Below are positions 1-8,106 of a DNA stretch of 64,000 bases, piece after piece. Numbering within the stretch: position 1 is the stretch's first letter; each line of letters opens with the position of its first letter. Origin of the DNA: an uncultured Campylobacter sp. GTDB taxonomy: Bacteria > Campylobacterota > Campylobacteria > Campylobacterales > Campylobacteraceae. The stretch is from NCBI RefSeq assembly GCF_938045345.1, contig NZ_CALIMS010000004.1:1-64000 (forward strand), in the 5' to 3' direction. The position numbers and the translations under genes were made by a program. A model generated the notes under the pieces. The model did not search any database. It was given only the letters and a program-made list of their open reading frames with translations, and had not been told where the DNA came from.

Positions 1-59
1 TAAATAACGCCGAAGCGATCGCGGTGCACGGCGATAAATTTGAAATTTTAGGGCGTTAA
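1..59 (+). CDS. C-terminal tail of an unidentified protein (partial)
   Basis: An open frame enters from the left edge and ends at the TAA at 57-59. It gives about 18 residues ending in DKFEILGR. The tail is too short to identify a family. It is followed by about 135 bases without a gene before the next start. The coding assignment rests only on the open frame and is tentative. Confidence 0.35.
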   Translation, partial: NNAEAIAVHGDKFEILGR

Positions 60-195
60 ACTGCGGCGTGAAAGTAAAATTTAGCAATAAGCGCTTCGAA
101 AAATTTACGCTTGCGTTCGCGTATAAGGCGCAAGGCAGAATTTAAATTTAGGCGCGGCAAGCTGCTAACGGATAAATTTAATCAAAAGGATCAAA

Positions 196-774
196 ATGAA
201 AATATTACTGATTAACGGCGGAGCGCCGTTTAACGGCAATGGCGGCAAACTAAACAAGACATTGCACGATCTAGCAAAAAGGACGCTAGAGTCCCTAGGG
301 CACGAAACGCGCGAAACTACGATACATGAGGGCTACGATATAGAGGGCGAGGTAGAAAAATTTCTATGGATGGATGCTGTGATCTGGCAGATGCCCGCGT
401 GGTGGATGGGCGAGCCTTGGCTAGTCAAAAAATACGTGGACGAGGTGTTTATGGGCGGCATAGGCAAGATAGTGGCAAACGACGGGCGACACAGCGCAAG
501 TCCAAACGAAGGCTACGGCACGGGCGGACTGATAAAGGGCAAATCGCACATGCTAAGCGTTACTTGGAATGCTCCGCTTCAGGCGTTTGAGAAGCCGGGC
601 GATTTTTTCGAGGGCGTGGGCGTGGACGGCGTTTATTTGCATTTTCATAAAGCCAACGAGTTTTTAGGCACGAAAAGGCTGCCTACTTTTATGTGCAACG
701 ACGTCATTAAAAACCCGGACGTAGAGCGTTTTACGAGGGATTACGAAGCGCATCTAAAAAGGGTTTTCGGCTAA
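196..774 (+). CDS. mdaB: MdaB-like NAD(P)H:quinone reductase (flavodoxin fold)
   Basis: This 192-residue protein matches the MdaB branch of NAD(P)H dehydrogenase (quinone) flavoproteins, cytosolic two-electron quinone reductases that limit oxidative stress. The N-terminus MKILLINGGAPF is the FMN phosphate loop region, and the stretch around residues 58-75 (MDAVIWQMPAWWMGEPW) is characteristic of this family. The length equals the usual ~190-195 residues. An AAGGA ribosome site lies 6 bases before the ATG. It stands alone on the plus strand; the next gene is convergent. The family call is secure, the exact substrate is inferred. Confidence 0.85.
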   Translation: MKILLINGGAPFNGNGGKLNKTLHDLAKRTLESLGHETRETTIHEGYDIEGEVEKFLWMDAVIWQMPAWWMGEPWLVKKYVDEVFMGGIGKIVANDGRHSASPNEGYGTGGLIKGKSHMLSVTWNAPLQAFEKPGDFFEGVGVDGVYLHFHKANEFLGTKRLPTFMCNDVIKNPDVERFTRDYEAHLKRVFG

Positions 775-864
775 ATTTAAGCAGACTTTAGCGCAAATTT
801 ATAAGCTAGACAGTAGAAATTTTACCCTGCCCTTTGTGCCGTTAAATTTGATCTAAATTTAAAC

Positions 865-1770
865 TCACGCCACGCCGGAGCGTAGAATTTCGCTATGGAT
901 TTTAGGCGGTACGCCAAACATCCTTGCGTATTCGCGGCTAAACTGCGACGCGCTCTCGTATCCTACGTCAAAGGCGACCTGCGCTACGCCGATATTTTTA
1001 GTCGCGAGCAGATTTTTTGCCTCTTCAAGGCGGATCTTTTTTTGAAAAGCGATGGGACTTAGCGAGGTTACGATTTTGAAGTTATGGTATAGCGACGACT
1101 CGCTCATATCGCAAGCGCGCGCGACCTCTTTCATATTTAGCTTTTGCGTAAATTCGTTTTTTATCTTTGCTACGGCTTTTAAAATTTTATTCGAGACGCT
1201 TCCTTGCATAGCAAATTTATTTAAAAAGTAGCCGCTTTTATCGCTTGTTACAAGGGTATAAAGGATCTCTTTTTTAGCGAGGTCTGAGAGAAATTTGATC
1301 TTCTCTTTCGGCTTTTCTAGCAACCAAACAAACCTCAAAACAGGCTCTAGTATCTCCTCCGTAAGATCGCCGAAAAATATCCCCTTTTGGCTCTTTTGCA
1401 TGTTTTCTTCTCCAATCTTTACGTTTTTTAGCACTTCATAAATTTCATCCATGCTAAAATTAAGGGTAAGCGAGATATATGGCCTCTCTTTTGAGGCGTC
1501 GGTTAGGCTCACTCTTAGAGGCATATAGGTCGATGTGAGTAGATACCTTTGCTCGTTGTATCCGCTCATCTCATTGCCAAAGCCCACCGACTTTGCCCCC
1601 TGCAAGATAATGCACAAAGATGGATTGTAGATCACATTGATAAAATCATGCGTCTTTTCGCTGATGTAAAAATCAAGCGAGTCGATGTCGCTTTGAACAA
1701 GGCCGTTTACGCCGTATCTATCTAGTAAAAACTCTTTTGTCTGCTCTTTTAGTAAATTTAGCTCGCTCAT
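865..1770 (-). CDS. AraC-family transcriptional regulator
   Basis: A 301-residue regulator with an N-terminal AraC_N-type sensor domain (about residues 20-180) and a C-terminal double helix-turn-helix (about residues 200-295). The second HTH segment contains VAFDVGYESASQFSREYARMFG, the classical AraC/XylS signature. It is transcribed divergently from the secreted alpha/beta hydrolase at 1934, and the two genes share a 163-bp region with a candidate promoter for each. Local control of that hydrolase is therefore the simplest inference. The inducer is unknown. Confidence 0.88.
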   Translation of the reverse strand: MSELNLLKEQTKEFLLDRYGVNGLVQSDIDSLDFYISEKTHDFINVIYNPSLCIILQGAKSVGFGNEMSGYNEQRYLLTSTYMPLRVSLTDASKERPYISLTLNFSMDEIYEVLKNVKIGEENMQKSQKGIFFGDLTEEILEPVLRFVWLLEKPKEKIKFLSDLAKKEILYTLVTSDKSGYFLNKFAMQGSVSNKILKAVAKIKNEFTQKLNMKEVARACDMSESSLYHNFKIVTSLSPIAFQKKIRLEEAKNLLATKNIGVAQVAFDVGYESASQFSREYARMFGVPPKIHSEILRSGVA

Positions 1771-1797
1771 CTTGCTTTCCGCCTCAAATTTTATGAA

Positions 1798-1803
1798 ATT
1801 ATA
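1798..1803 (-). promoter_or_regulatory. Candidate -10 box for the AraC-family gene
   Basis: On the minus strand the hexamer is TATAAT, 28 bases upstream of the start codon at 1770. I see no strong -35 box, which is common for Campylobacter sigma-70 promoters. Confidence 0.5.
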
Positions 1804-1874
1804 CCCCTTTTTAGAAATTTTACAGGATTAGGCATGAAATTTGGAGGATCGTTCTAACGCAAAATTTAAAATCC

Positions 1875-1883
1875 TGCTAGAAT
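1875..1883 (+). promoter_or_regulatory. Candidate extended -10 promoter of the alpha/beta hydrolase
   Basis: TGCTAGAAT is an extended -10 motif (TGnTAnAAT) about 50 bases upstream of the ATG at 1934. It lies in the divergent region shared with the AraC-type regulator, where operator sites would also be expected. Confidence 0.5.
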
Positions 1884-1933
1884 GCACATTACAAAACAGC
1901 TTGTAAAGCTAAATCAAAACCGAAAAGACAAAG

Positions 1934-3016
1934 ATGTATCTTAAGAAATTTGTGGCGGCGCTTATGACGTCAAGTTTTATTTTAGGAGGCAATGCAATGG
2001 CAGGTGCAAACGTGGCAAAATCACCGCTAGAGGCGGTTTCTATGGTTAGCGAGTGGGATAAAATTTTCGCCAAAAGCGACAAAATAGATCACAAAAAGGT
2101 CAAATTTAAAAATCGCTACGGCGTGGAGCTAGTCGGCGATCTTTATACGCCTAAAAATTTAAAAGGCAAAGCAGCTGCGATCGCAGTTAGCGGACCTTTT
2201 GGTGCGGTAAAGGAACAATCAAGCGGACTTTATGCGCAAACGCTAGCCGAGCGCGGTTTTATCACACTTGCCTTTGATCCAAGCTACACGGGCGAGAGCG
2301 GCGGCGTGCCGAGGAATTTAGCAAGCCCAGAGATAAATACCGAGGATTTTAGCGCGGCGGTTGATTTTCTAGGCACCCAGAGCAATATAGATCGAGATAA
2401 GATCGGCATTTTAGGCATATGTGGCTGGGGCGGTTTTGCTCTAAACGCAGCTCTTAGCGATCCTCGCATAAAGGCGGTTGCAACCAGCACGATGTATGAT
2501 ATGACGCGAGTGATGGCAAAAGGCTACAACGATAGCATAGGCGCCGATGATAGATATAAAACTAAAAAGAAGCTAGCCGAGCAACGCTGGGTCGATGCTA
2601 AAAATGGCAAACCGGCATATACTGGTGCGATAAACGTTGATCCAAAAAAGATAGACGCAAGCACGCCGCAGTTTATAGCTGAATATGCGGACTTTTACCG
2701 CACGCCGCGCGGATATCACAAACGCTCTGTAAATTCAAACAGCGGAGAGAGCGGCTGGATCGTTACAAATCTTATCTCGTTTATAAATATGCCGATCCTT
2801 GCTTACGCAAGCGAGATGAGAACTCCGACTCTTATCGTAGCCGGCGAAAAGGCGCACTCAAGATACTTTAGCGAGGACGCTTTTAAGTCGCTTGGCAACA
2901 AAAATAAAGAGCTAGTTATCGTCCCTGGCGCCGTGCATACGGATCTATATGACAATAAAAACAATAAGATCCCATACGATAAATTTGAGGAATTTTTCAA
3001 AGCAAATTTGAAATAA
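1934..3016 (+). CDS. Secreted alpha/beta hydrolase (dienelactone-hydrolase-like)
   Basis: A 360-residue protein with an N-terminal signal peptide (hydrophobic residues 5-22, possible cleavage after AMA at about 23), so probably periplasmic. The alpha/beta hydrolase core is seen in the oxyanion region GDLYTP...AIAVSGPFG, in the elbow GICGWGGFAL with a cysteine at about residue 163 where many relatives have serine, and in a C-terminal VPGAVHTDLYD that supplies the catalytic histidine. This combination resembles dienelactone-hydrolase-like and YcjY-like enzymes. The substrate is unknown. Its divergent AraC-type neighbour is the likely regulator. Confidence 0.8.
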   Translation: MYLKKFVAALMTSSFILGGNAMAGANVAKSPLEAVSMVSEWDKIFAKSDKIDHKKVKFKNRYGVELVGDLYTPKNLKGKAAAIAVSGPFGAVKEQSSGLYAQTLAERGFITLAFDPSYTGESGGVPRNLASPEINTEDFSAAVDFLGTQSNIDRDKIGILGICGWGGFALNAALSDPRIKAVATSTMYDMTRVMAKGYNDSIGADDRYKTKKKLAEQRWVDAKNGKPAYTGAINVDPKKIDASTPQFIAEYADFYRTPRGYHKRSVNSNSGESGWIVTNLISFINMPILAYASEMRTPTLIVAGEKAHSRYFSEDAFKSLGNKNKELVIVPGAVHTDLYDNKNNKIPYDKFEEFFKANLK

Positions 3017-3024
3017 ACAAGCAC

Positions 3025-3043
3025 CCCCTGCGCTTTGCAGGGG
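3025..3043 (+). terminator. Hairpin after the hydrolase gene
   Basis: A 7-bp GC-rich stem (CCCCTGC / GCAGGGG) with a 5-base loop begins 8 bases after the hydrolase stop. No U-tract follows, so it may be an attenuating or RNA-stabilising hairpin between two co-oriented genes. Confidence 0.45.
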
Positions 3044-3070
3044 TAAATTCGAGAGATAAGGAAGGTAAAA

Positions 3071-3487
3071 ATGAGAAAAATTTTAGCCGTCTTTATGCTT
3101 TTTGCAGGGCTAAATTTAGTGGCTGGGGAGAAAATGCGTAATTTAAAGATAGTTTTAAAAAGCTCTAGCGGCGAAGCCACTGCTGTCTTAGACGACACGG
3201 CGGTGGCTAGGAGCTTTGCCGCACAGCTACCGCTAACGCTAAATTTAAGCGACTACGGCGGACACGAAAAGGTCGCCAAACTGCCAAAACCGCTTGACGT
3301 AAGCGGCGAGCCAAAAGGACGCGATGGCAAAAAAGGCGAGATCTCGTACTTTGCTCCGTGGAATAACTTCGTCATCTACTACGGCTATCAGCCCTACTAC
3401 GAGGGCATCGTACGTCTAGGCGTGATAGATGGCGATGTGAGCTTGGTCGCAAAAGACGAGCAGATCAGGATAGAGCCAGCAAAATAA
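3071..3487 (+). CDS. Exported cyclophilin-like protein
   Basis: A 138-residue protein with a signal peptide (residues 1-19, ending LNLVAG). The rest resembles the cyclophilin-like domain family: LKIVLKSSSGEATAVLDDTAVARSF, LPLTLNLSDYGGHEK and a late ISYFAPWNNFVIYYG segment. Such proteins have the cyclophilin barrel, but isomerase activity has not been shown for the family as far as I know. It follows the secreted hydrolase by 54 bases, so the two may be co-transcribed and both act outside the cytoplasm. An AAGGAAGG ribosome site precedes the ATG. Confidence 0.75.
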   Translation: MRKILAVFMLFAGLNLVAGEKMRNLKIVLKSSSGEATAVLDDTAVARSFAAQLPLTLNLSDYGGHEKVAKLPKPLDVSGEPKGRDGKKGEISYFAPWNNFVIYYGYQPYYEGIVRLGVIDGDVSLVAKDEQIRIEPAK

Positions 3488-3534
3488 ATCCGCCGTAACC
3501 GCAAAAGCGGCTCGCAAATTTCAAAATAGGCGGC

Positions 3535-3565
3535 AAAATTTAGCCCAAATTTAGGGCTAAATTTT
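3535..3565. terminator. Bidirectional terminator between convergent genes
   Basis: A 12-bp perfect stem (AAAATTTAGCCC / GGGCTAAATTTT) with a 7-base loop lies between the plus-strand cyclophilin-like gene and minus-strand proS. Each strand ends in a run of T after the GC block, so it can terminate both ways. Related AAATTTAGCC hairpins occur at 13420 and 40081. Confidence 0.75.
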
Positions 3566-3583
3566 ACGCGCTTACTAATTTTT

Positions 3584-5293
3584 CTAGGCTAATTTCTTCT
3601 CGATAAGTTTTAAAATTTCATCCGCGCTTACGCTCTGCCGCTTTAGACCTGTGCGGGTAATAAACTCGACGCTTCCCTCCGCTAGGGCTTTTCCCGCGAG
3701 CACCGCGTACGGAAAGCCCATCAGCTCGAAGTCGTTCATCTTTACGCCGAAACGCTCCGCGCGATCGTCGAGTAGCACGCGAACTCCGCGCGCACGGCAC
3801 TGCTCGTATAGTTTCTCGGCAAATTCTACCGCAGCCGCGTCTTTGTGATTTGAGATAATGATCTCAAGCTCGAAAGGCGCCAGCTCGCGCGGCCAGATGC
3901 AGCCTCGCTCGTCGTGGCTGCTTTCGATCGCCACAGCGATGAGACGGCTTGCACCGATGCCGTAGCAGCCCATGTAAAACGCACGAGCCTTGCCGTTTGC
4001 GTCCAAAAATCGCGCTCCCATCGGCTCTGAATAGCGCGTGCCGAGCTGAAAGATATGGCCTACCTCGATTCCTTTCGTGATGCTAAGCTCGCCGCCGCAG
4101 CACGGACACGCGTCGCCTTCGCTCACAGCGGCGAGATCCGCAAAGCGCGATTCGTTAAAATTTATCACGCTAGCGCCCACGTAGTGGTAATCCGGCTCAT
4201 TTGCGCCCGCGATCATCTCGCGCGCTCCTTTTAGCTCGGCGTCGATATAAAATTTCGCCCCCTCGCCGAGCCCGAAAGGTCCGCAAAAGCCCGCCGTAAA
4301 GCCCGCTTGCGCGATCTCCTCCTCACTAGCATCGACTAGCTCAAGCGCGCCGCAGGCGTTTTGCGCCTTGGTCTCTTGCAGCTCGTCGCAGCCGCGGATA
4401 AAAAACGCTACGATCTCGCTGCGATCCTCATATAGCGCTTTTTTGATCACCGCTTTGATGGTGTAGAATTTATCCACTTTGAAAAATTCCGCCACCGCAT
4501 CGATCGTTTTCATCGCGGGGGTTTTAAATTTCATCATTCCGTCGGTCTCGGGCGCGGCTGCGTTCGTGGTTTTGGGCGCACGGCGCGCAGCCTCTATATT
4601 TGCGGCATACTTGCAGCGCTTGCACACGACGATATCGTCCTCGCCGTTGTCCGCTAGCACCATAAACTCCTTACTGCCGCTGCCGCCGATCGCACCGCTA
4701 TCCGCATCGACCGCGCGGAAATTTAACCCAAGTAGCGTAAAGATCCGCGAGTACGCCTGCCTCATCACCTCAAACTCACGCTTCATATCCGCAGCGTCTG
4801 CGTGAAAGCTATAGCCATCTTTCATTATAAATTCGCGTCCGCGCAGAAGTCCGAAGCGAGGGCGCGCCTCGTCGCGGAATTTCGTATTGATCTGATAGAT
4901 ATTTAGCGGCAGCTGCTTGTAGCTCGTGATCTTATCCGCGATCATCAAAACCGCCGCCTCCTCGTTGGTAGGGCTTAGCACGAAGTCGTTATCCTTGCGA
5001 TCTTTGAAGCGCAGCAGCTCCTTGCCGTATTTGGCGTAGCGGCCGCTTTTTTTCCACGCATCCGCGGACGTCACGACGCTAAAAGAGACCTCCTGCGCGC
5101 CCGTAGCGTCCATCTCCTGCCTGATGACGGCGCAGATCCGCTCCAGCACTATCTTTCCTAGCGGCAAAAAATTATAAAGCCCGCTGCCCAGCTGCTCGAT
5201 AAATCCCGCGCGGATCAAAAGCGCGTGGCTAGGTAGTACCGCGTCTCTAGGGGCCTCTTTGAGGCTCGGAGCGAAAAGCTTGCTAAATTTCAT
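3584..5293 (-). CDS. proS: Prolyl-tRNA synthetase
   Basis: A 569-residue class II aminoacyl-tRNA synthetase, which charges tRNA-Pro in the cytoplasm. Visible signatures are motif 2 (RPRFGLLRGREFIMKD), the inserted editing domain between about residues 230 and 390, and motif 3 (GCYGIGASRLIA). The length is normal for the bacterial-type enzyme. The start overlaps the end of hemA by 11 bases, so it is the last gene of the DUF2018-ispB-hemA-proS operon and is followed by the hairpin at 3535-3565. Confidence 0.97.
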   Translation of the reverse strand: MKFSKLFAPSLKEAPRDAVLPSHALLIRAGFIEQLGSGLYNFLPLGKIVLERICAVIRQEMDATGAQEVSFSVVTSADAWKKSGRYAKYGKELLRFKDRKDNDFVLSPTNEEAAVLMIADKITSYKQLPLNIYQINTKFRDEARPRFGLLRGREFIMKDGYSFHADAADMKREFEVMRQAYSRIFTLLGLNFRAVDADSGAIGGSGSKEFMVLADNGEDDIVVCKRCKYAANIEAARRAPKTTNAAAPETDGMMKFKTPAMKTIDAVAEFFKVDKFYTIKAVIKKALYEDRSEIVAFFIRGCDELQETKAQNACGALELVDASEEEIAQAGFTAGFCGPFGLGEGAKFYIDAELKGAREMIAGANEPDYHYVGASVINFNESRFADLAAVSEGDACPCCGGELSITKGIEVGHIFQLGTRYSEPMGARFLDANGKARAFYMGCYGIGASRLIAVAIESSHDERGCIWPRELAPFELEIIISNHKDAAAVEFAEKLYEQCRARGVRVLLDDRAERFGVKMNDFELMGFPYAVLAGKALAEGSVEFITRTGLKRQSVSADEILKLIEKKLA

Positions 5294-6839
5294 TCTGTCT
5301 GTCCTTTTTCTCGTTTTCTTGATTTAAAAATTTTTCGTAGTTTTCTTGCAGTTCAAAAATTTCGACCAGCGCGTTTACCGCGTTATCGGCATTATCCGCG
5401 TCGCCAAGATTTTTTAAATTTACCGTCGGAACGTGCAGAAACGCTTTAAAAACCTGATGGATCAGCTTGCGCGCCTCCTCTGCATCGCTGTGCTTTAGAT
5501 AGCCCTTTTTAAGCGCCTTGGCTAGCTCCAGCTCGGCTACCTGTTTCGCGCTTTGGCGCAAAGCTTTGATGATCGGCGTGGATGCCGCTGCTTTGAGCCA
5601 TTTGAAAAATTCATTCGTGCATTTCGCCACGATCGAGTAGGCGATCTGCGCCTGCTCCTCGCGAAGCAGCAAATTTTTCTTTACGATCTCCTCCAGATCA
5701 TCGACGCTGTAAACCTCGACGTCCTCGCTTTGGCTAAGCTCTACGTCGCGCGGCACGGCTATATCGAAAAAATATCGCTTAAAGCTTTTGGGCTCAAGCA
5801 AGCTATCGATAATGATCGGCTCCTGCGAGCCCGTAGCGCTGAAAAATAGGCTATTTACGTTTAGATATTTTTTGAGATTATCAAGGCTATCGATTTTAAT
5901 ACGGGATTGTACCTGCGCGGAGGAATTTGCGCAGGCGGTGGAATTTTTATCGTCCTTGGGATTTTCGCCTGCTATGCGAGATTCATTGCTGTCTGTAAAA
6001 GTCTCTTTATTAAAATTTACGCCGTCTTTGGAATTTTGTTTTTGCGTGGGATTTTCGCCCGCGAAATTCGCGACATTTCCGGAATTTAAGCCGTCCGAAT
6101 CCTTACCTGCACCAGGATTTTCATCCGCGCAATCTTTCGCATCCAAGGAATTATCGCCAAGTAGCGAGGCGGCTAGCCTCTGCGCGCCGGCTAAATTTCG
6201 ATTTAAGATCGTGATATTTGCGCCGCTTGCGAGCAGATGTTTGCACGCTAGCTCGCTCATCTCTCCCGCGCCCAGCACTACGGCATCCGCGCCCTGCAAA
6301 GAGCCCAGTCTGTCCTTTGCCATCGCCACGGCGACGCTTGAAACTGAGATCGGGTTTTTTGAAATTTCGGTCTGGTTGCGGATGCGCGCCGCGCACTTTA
6401 GCGCTTCATCTATCGCTCTTTCGATCTGCGCGCCCGCGTGGGCGTTTTGTTTGGCAAATTTAAAAGCGTCTTTGAGCTGGCCTACGATCTGAGTTTCGCC
6501 CACTACGAGGCTGTCAAGAGAGGCTGCAACGGCGAAAAGGTGGTGTATCGCGCCGTAATCCTCGTAAATATCGGCGCGCTCGGCTAGCTCGTCGTAGCTC
6601 ACGCCGCTTACGCGTGAAAGCGCCAAAAGCACGAATTTGCTGGCTGCTTTGAAGTCGTCCACTGCAGTAAAAATTTCTACGCGGTTGCAGGTGCTAAGCA
6701 CCAAACACTCCTCTATTGCAGAATTTGAAGCCAAAAGACGCAAAATTTCTTTCTTGCGCACGTCGTTTGAAAACGAAAGTTTCTCGCGCACCGTGATGTC
6801 GGTGTTTTTATGGGTGAAGCTCACGCTCATATACGCCAT
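5283..6839 (-). CDS. hemA: Glutamyl-tRNA reductase with an in-frame insertion
   Basis: HemA reduces glutamyl-tRNA to glutamate-1-semialdehyde, the first step of C5 haem synthesis. The catalytic cysteine sits in LSTCNRVE (Cys51), followed by GETQIVGQLK and the NADPH site VLGAGEMSELA (about 188-198). The ATG at 6839 has a GGGAG site and overlaps the ispB stop (TGATG); an upstream TTG is less likely. At 518 residues it is roughly 85-90 longer than usual. The surplus is an Asn/Ser/Gly/Lys-rich stretch at about 229-315, with three copies of a (G/D)ENP unit, placed in the NADPH domain after RLAASLLG. Active-site motifs on both sides are intact, so the enzyme is probably functional. Confidence 0.95.
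   Translation of the reverse strand: MAYMSVSFTHKNTDITVREKLSFSNDVRKKEILRLLASNSAIEECLVLSTCNRVEIFTAVDDFKAASKFVLLALSRVSGVSYDELAERADIYEDYGAIHHLFAVAASLDSLVVGETQIVGQLKDAFKFAKQNAHAGAQIERAIDEALKCAARIRNQTEISKNPISVSSVAVAMAKDRLGSLQGADAVVLGAGEMSELACKHLLASGANITILNRNLAGAQRLAASLLGDNSLDAKDCADENPGAGKDSDGLNSGNVANFAGENPTQKQNSKDGVNFNKETFTDSNESRIAGENPKDDKNSTACANSSAQVQSRIKIDSLDNLKKYLNVNSLFFSATGSQEPIIIDSLLEPKSFKRYFFDIAVPRDVELSQSEDVEVYSVDDLEEIVKKNLLLREEQAQIAYSIVAKCTNEFFKWLKAAASTPIIKALRQSAKQVAELELAKALKKGYLKHSDAEEARKLIHQVFKAFLHVPTVNLKNLGDADNADNAVNALVEIFELQENYEKFLNQENEKKDRQNEI
5895..6155 (-). repeat. Low-complexity repeat insertion within hemA
   Basis: This segment encodes the extra residues of HemA. Read on the plus strand it shows GGAATTT or GGATTTTC blocks at intervals of about 20-35 bases, like the repeats between genes. 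The peptide contains GENPTQKQNSKDG and GENPKDDKNSTACANSS. Confidence 0.75.
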
Positions 6840-7831
6840 CAAAACTCCCTATCTATCATATCTCGCACGATTTGCTCCAGCTTGTCGTTTTTAAATTCCG
6901 CCACGGCTTCGAGCGCCTTTTGCCCGTAGGCACGAGCTTCGTTTATACAGCGCTCGATGATGCTGTGTTCGCTAAGCTTCGCTTTGATCCATGAAATTTC
7001 GCTCTCGCGCAGCTGTTTTTTAAAAAACGATTTTAGCTTTTGCCGTCCGGAATCATCTAAATTTTCATACAAATAGATGTAGGGCAGGGTGGTTTTACCC
7101 TCCGCAAAATCGCTCAGGCTCGGCTTGCCGAGCGCTTCTGAGCTTTGCGTTACGTCTAAAATATCATCGATTATCTGAAAAGCAAGCCCAAGGTTTTTGC
7201 CGTATTCGCCAAATTTCGCGCTCGCGCTTGAAATTTTATCATGATCTTTCGCGGCGCTTGAAATTTCGCCCTCGTTTTTTGCGCCGCTCATATCTGAAAT
7301 TTCGTCGCGATTTTCTGCGCCGCCGAATTTTAAAAACGCCCCGCAGCGCGCGACCTCTTCGATCAAAGCGGAGGTTTTTAGATAGATCATTTGCAGATAT
7401 TTGCTCGCATCGTCGTTGAAATCGTTGCTTAAGCTCACGTCCATCAGCTCGCCCACGGCTAGTTTCGTGACGGCGCCCGAAAGCGCGGCGGCGATGCGGC
7501 TTTCAAATTTAGAAAGCTCGAAGTATGCCTTGGAATAGAGTATGTCGCCCAGCATCACGGCGTTTTTGGAGCCGTAGGTGGCGTTGATCGAGGGCTTGCC
7601 GCGGCGCACCGAGCTTTCGTCGATGACGTCATCGTGCAGCAGGCTTGCGGCTTGAATGAGCTCGATGATCGCGCACAGACGTAGCGATTTTTCATCCTTT
7701 TGCGCGATGTTTAGTAGCAGCTTGGAGCGCAATTTTTTACCGGGGCTTAGCCTATCAAACATCTCGCTAGCGGGCTCGTAGCCGCAGTCTGCGATGAAGC
7801 TTTTCATGATTAAATCAATTTGATCTTGCAT
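6839..7831 (-). CDS. ispB: Polyprenyl diphosphate synthase (octaprenyl-type)
   Basis: A 330-residue trans-prenyltransferase that makes the long isoprenoid chain for menaquinone. The first aspartate-rich motif is DDVID (67-71) and the second is DDILD (222-226); GKPSINATYGSKNAVMLGD is also typical. Residues about 171-206 (rich in Glu, Ile, Ser, Asp and Lys) are an insertion before the second motif, with repeat-like DNA. It lies 1 base after the DUF2018 gene and overlaps hemA by 1 base. The product chain length cannot be read from sequence, so the symbol is by analogy with the conserved neighbourhood. Confidence 0.88.
   Translation of the reverse strand: MQDQIDLIMKSFIADCGYEPASEMFDRLSPGKKLRSKLLLNIAQKDEKSLRLCAIIELIQAASLLHDDVIDESSVRRGKPSINATYGSKNAVMLGDILYSKAYFELSKFESRIAAALSGAVTKLAVGELMDVSLSNDFNDDASKYLQMIYLKTSALIEEVARCGAFLKFGGAENRDEISDMSGAKNEGEISSAAKDHDKISSASAKFGEYGKNLGLAFQIIDDILDVTQSSEALGKPSLSDFAEGKTTLPYIYLYENLDDSGRQKLKSFFKKQLRESEISWIKAKLSEHSIIERCINEARAYGQKALEAVAEFKNDKLEQIVRDMIDREF
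7214..7321 (-). repeat. Short repeat insertion within the polyprenyl synthase gene
   Basis: About 108 bases encode three related units (DEISDMSGAKN, GEISSAAKDH, DKISSASAK) spaced near 10 residues. Each carries GAAATTTC-type DNA, the same core found between genes. Confidence 0.65.
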
Positions 7832-7832
7832 T

Positions 7833-8078
7833 TTACTCGTCGTTGCTTAGGATATTTCCGCTTATTTGCAAAAATTTGTCGTTTAGCTCGTCTTGTAGAT
7901 CCTGCTGCGCGATGAAGCTTTCGATCTCGCGCTCGCTAATGCCGCGCGCTTCGCAGAGCCGCTCACAGGCGATGAGGCGGATTAGAGCTTCTTCGATTTC
8001 GTTTTGCACTAAAGTAGGGCTTGCAGCGGATAAAATTTCAAAAAATTTCTCTCTTGGGCTGCCTTCAAAAATATCCAT
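7833..8078 (-). CDS. DUF2018-family protein
   Basis: An 81-residue acidic, helical protein (MDIFEGSPREKFFEIL...) matching the small DUF2018 family found in Campylobacter and Helicobacter. The function is unknown. It is the first gene of the ispB-hemA-proS operon, has a TAAGGAAGG ribosome site, and has a candidate TATAAT about 23 bases before its start. Confidence 0.8.
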   Translation of the reverse strand: MDIFEGSPREKFFEILSAASPTLVQNEIEEALIRLIACERLCEARGISEREIESFIAQQDLQDELNDKFLQISGNILSNDE

Positions 8079-8100
8079 TTACCTTCCTTAAAATTTCGCG

Positions 8101-8106
8101 ATTATA
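8101..8106 (-). promoter_or_regulatory. Candidate -10 box for the DUF2018-ispB-hemA-proS operon
   Basis: The minus strand reads TTTGCTATAATCGCG. The TATAAT is 23 bases before the DUF2018 start, which gives a short leader. Confidence 0.55.

Noticed and set aside
5788..6492. Long plus-strand frame (234 codons) opposite hemA
   Set aside because: It lies wholly antisense to a conserved enzyme, is Ser/Ala/Leu-rich shadow sequence, and has no ribosome site.
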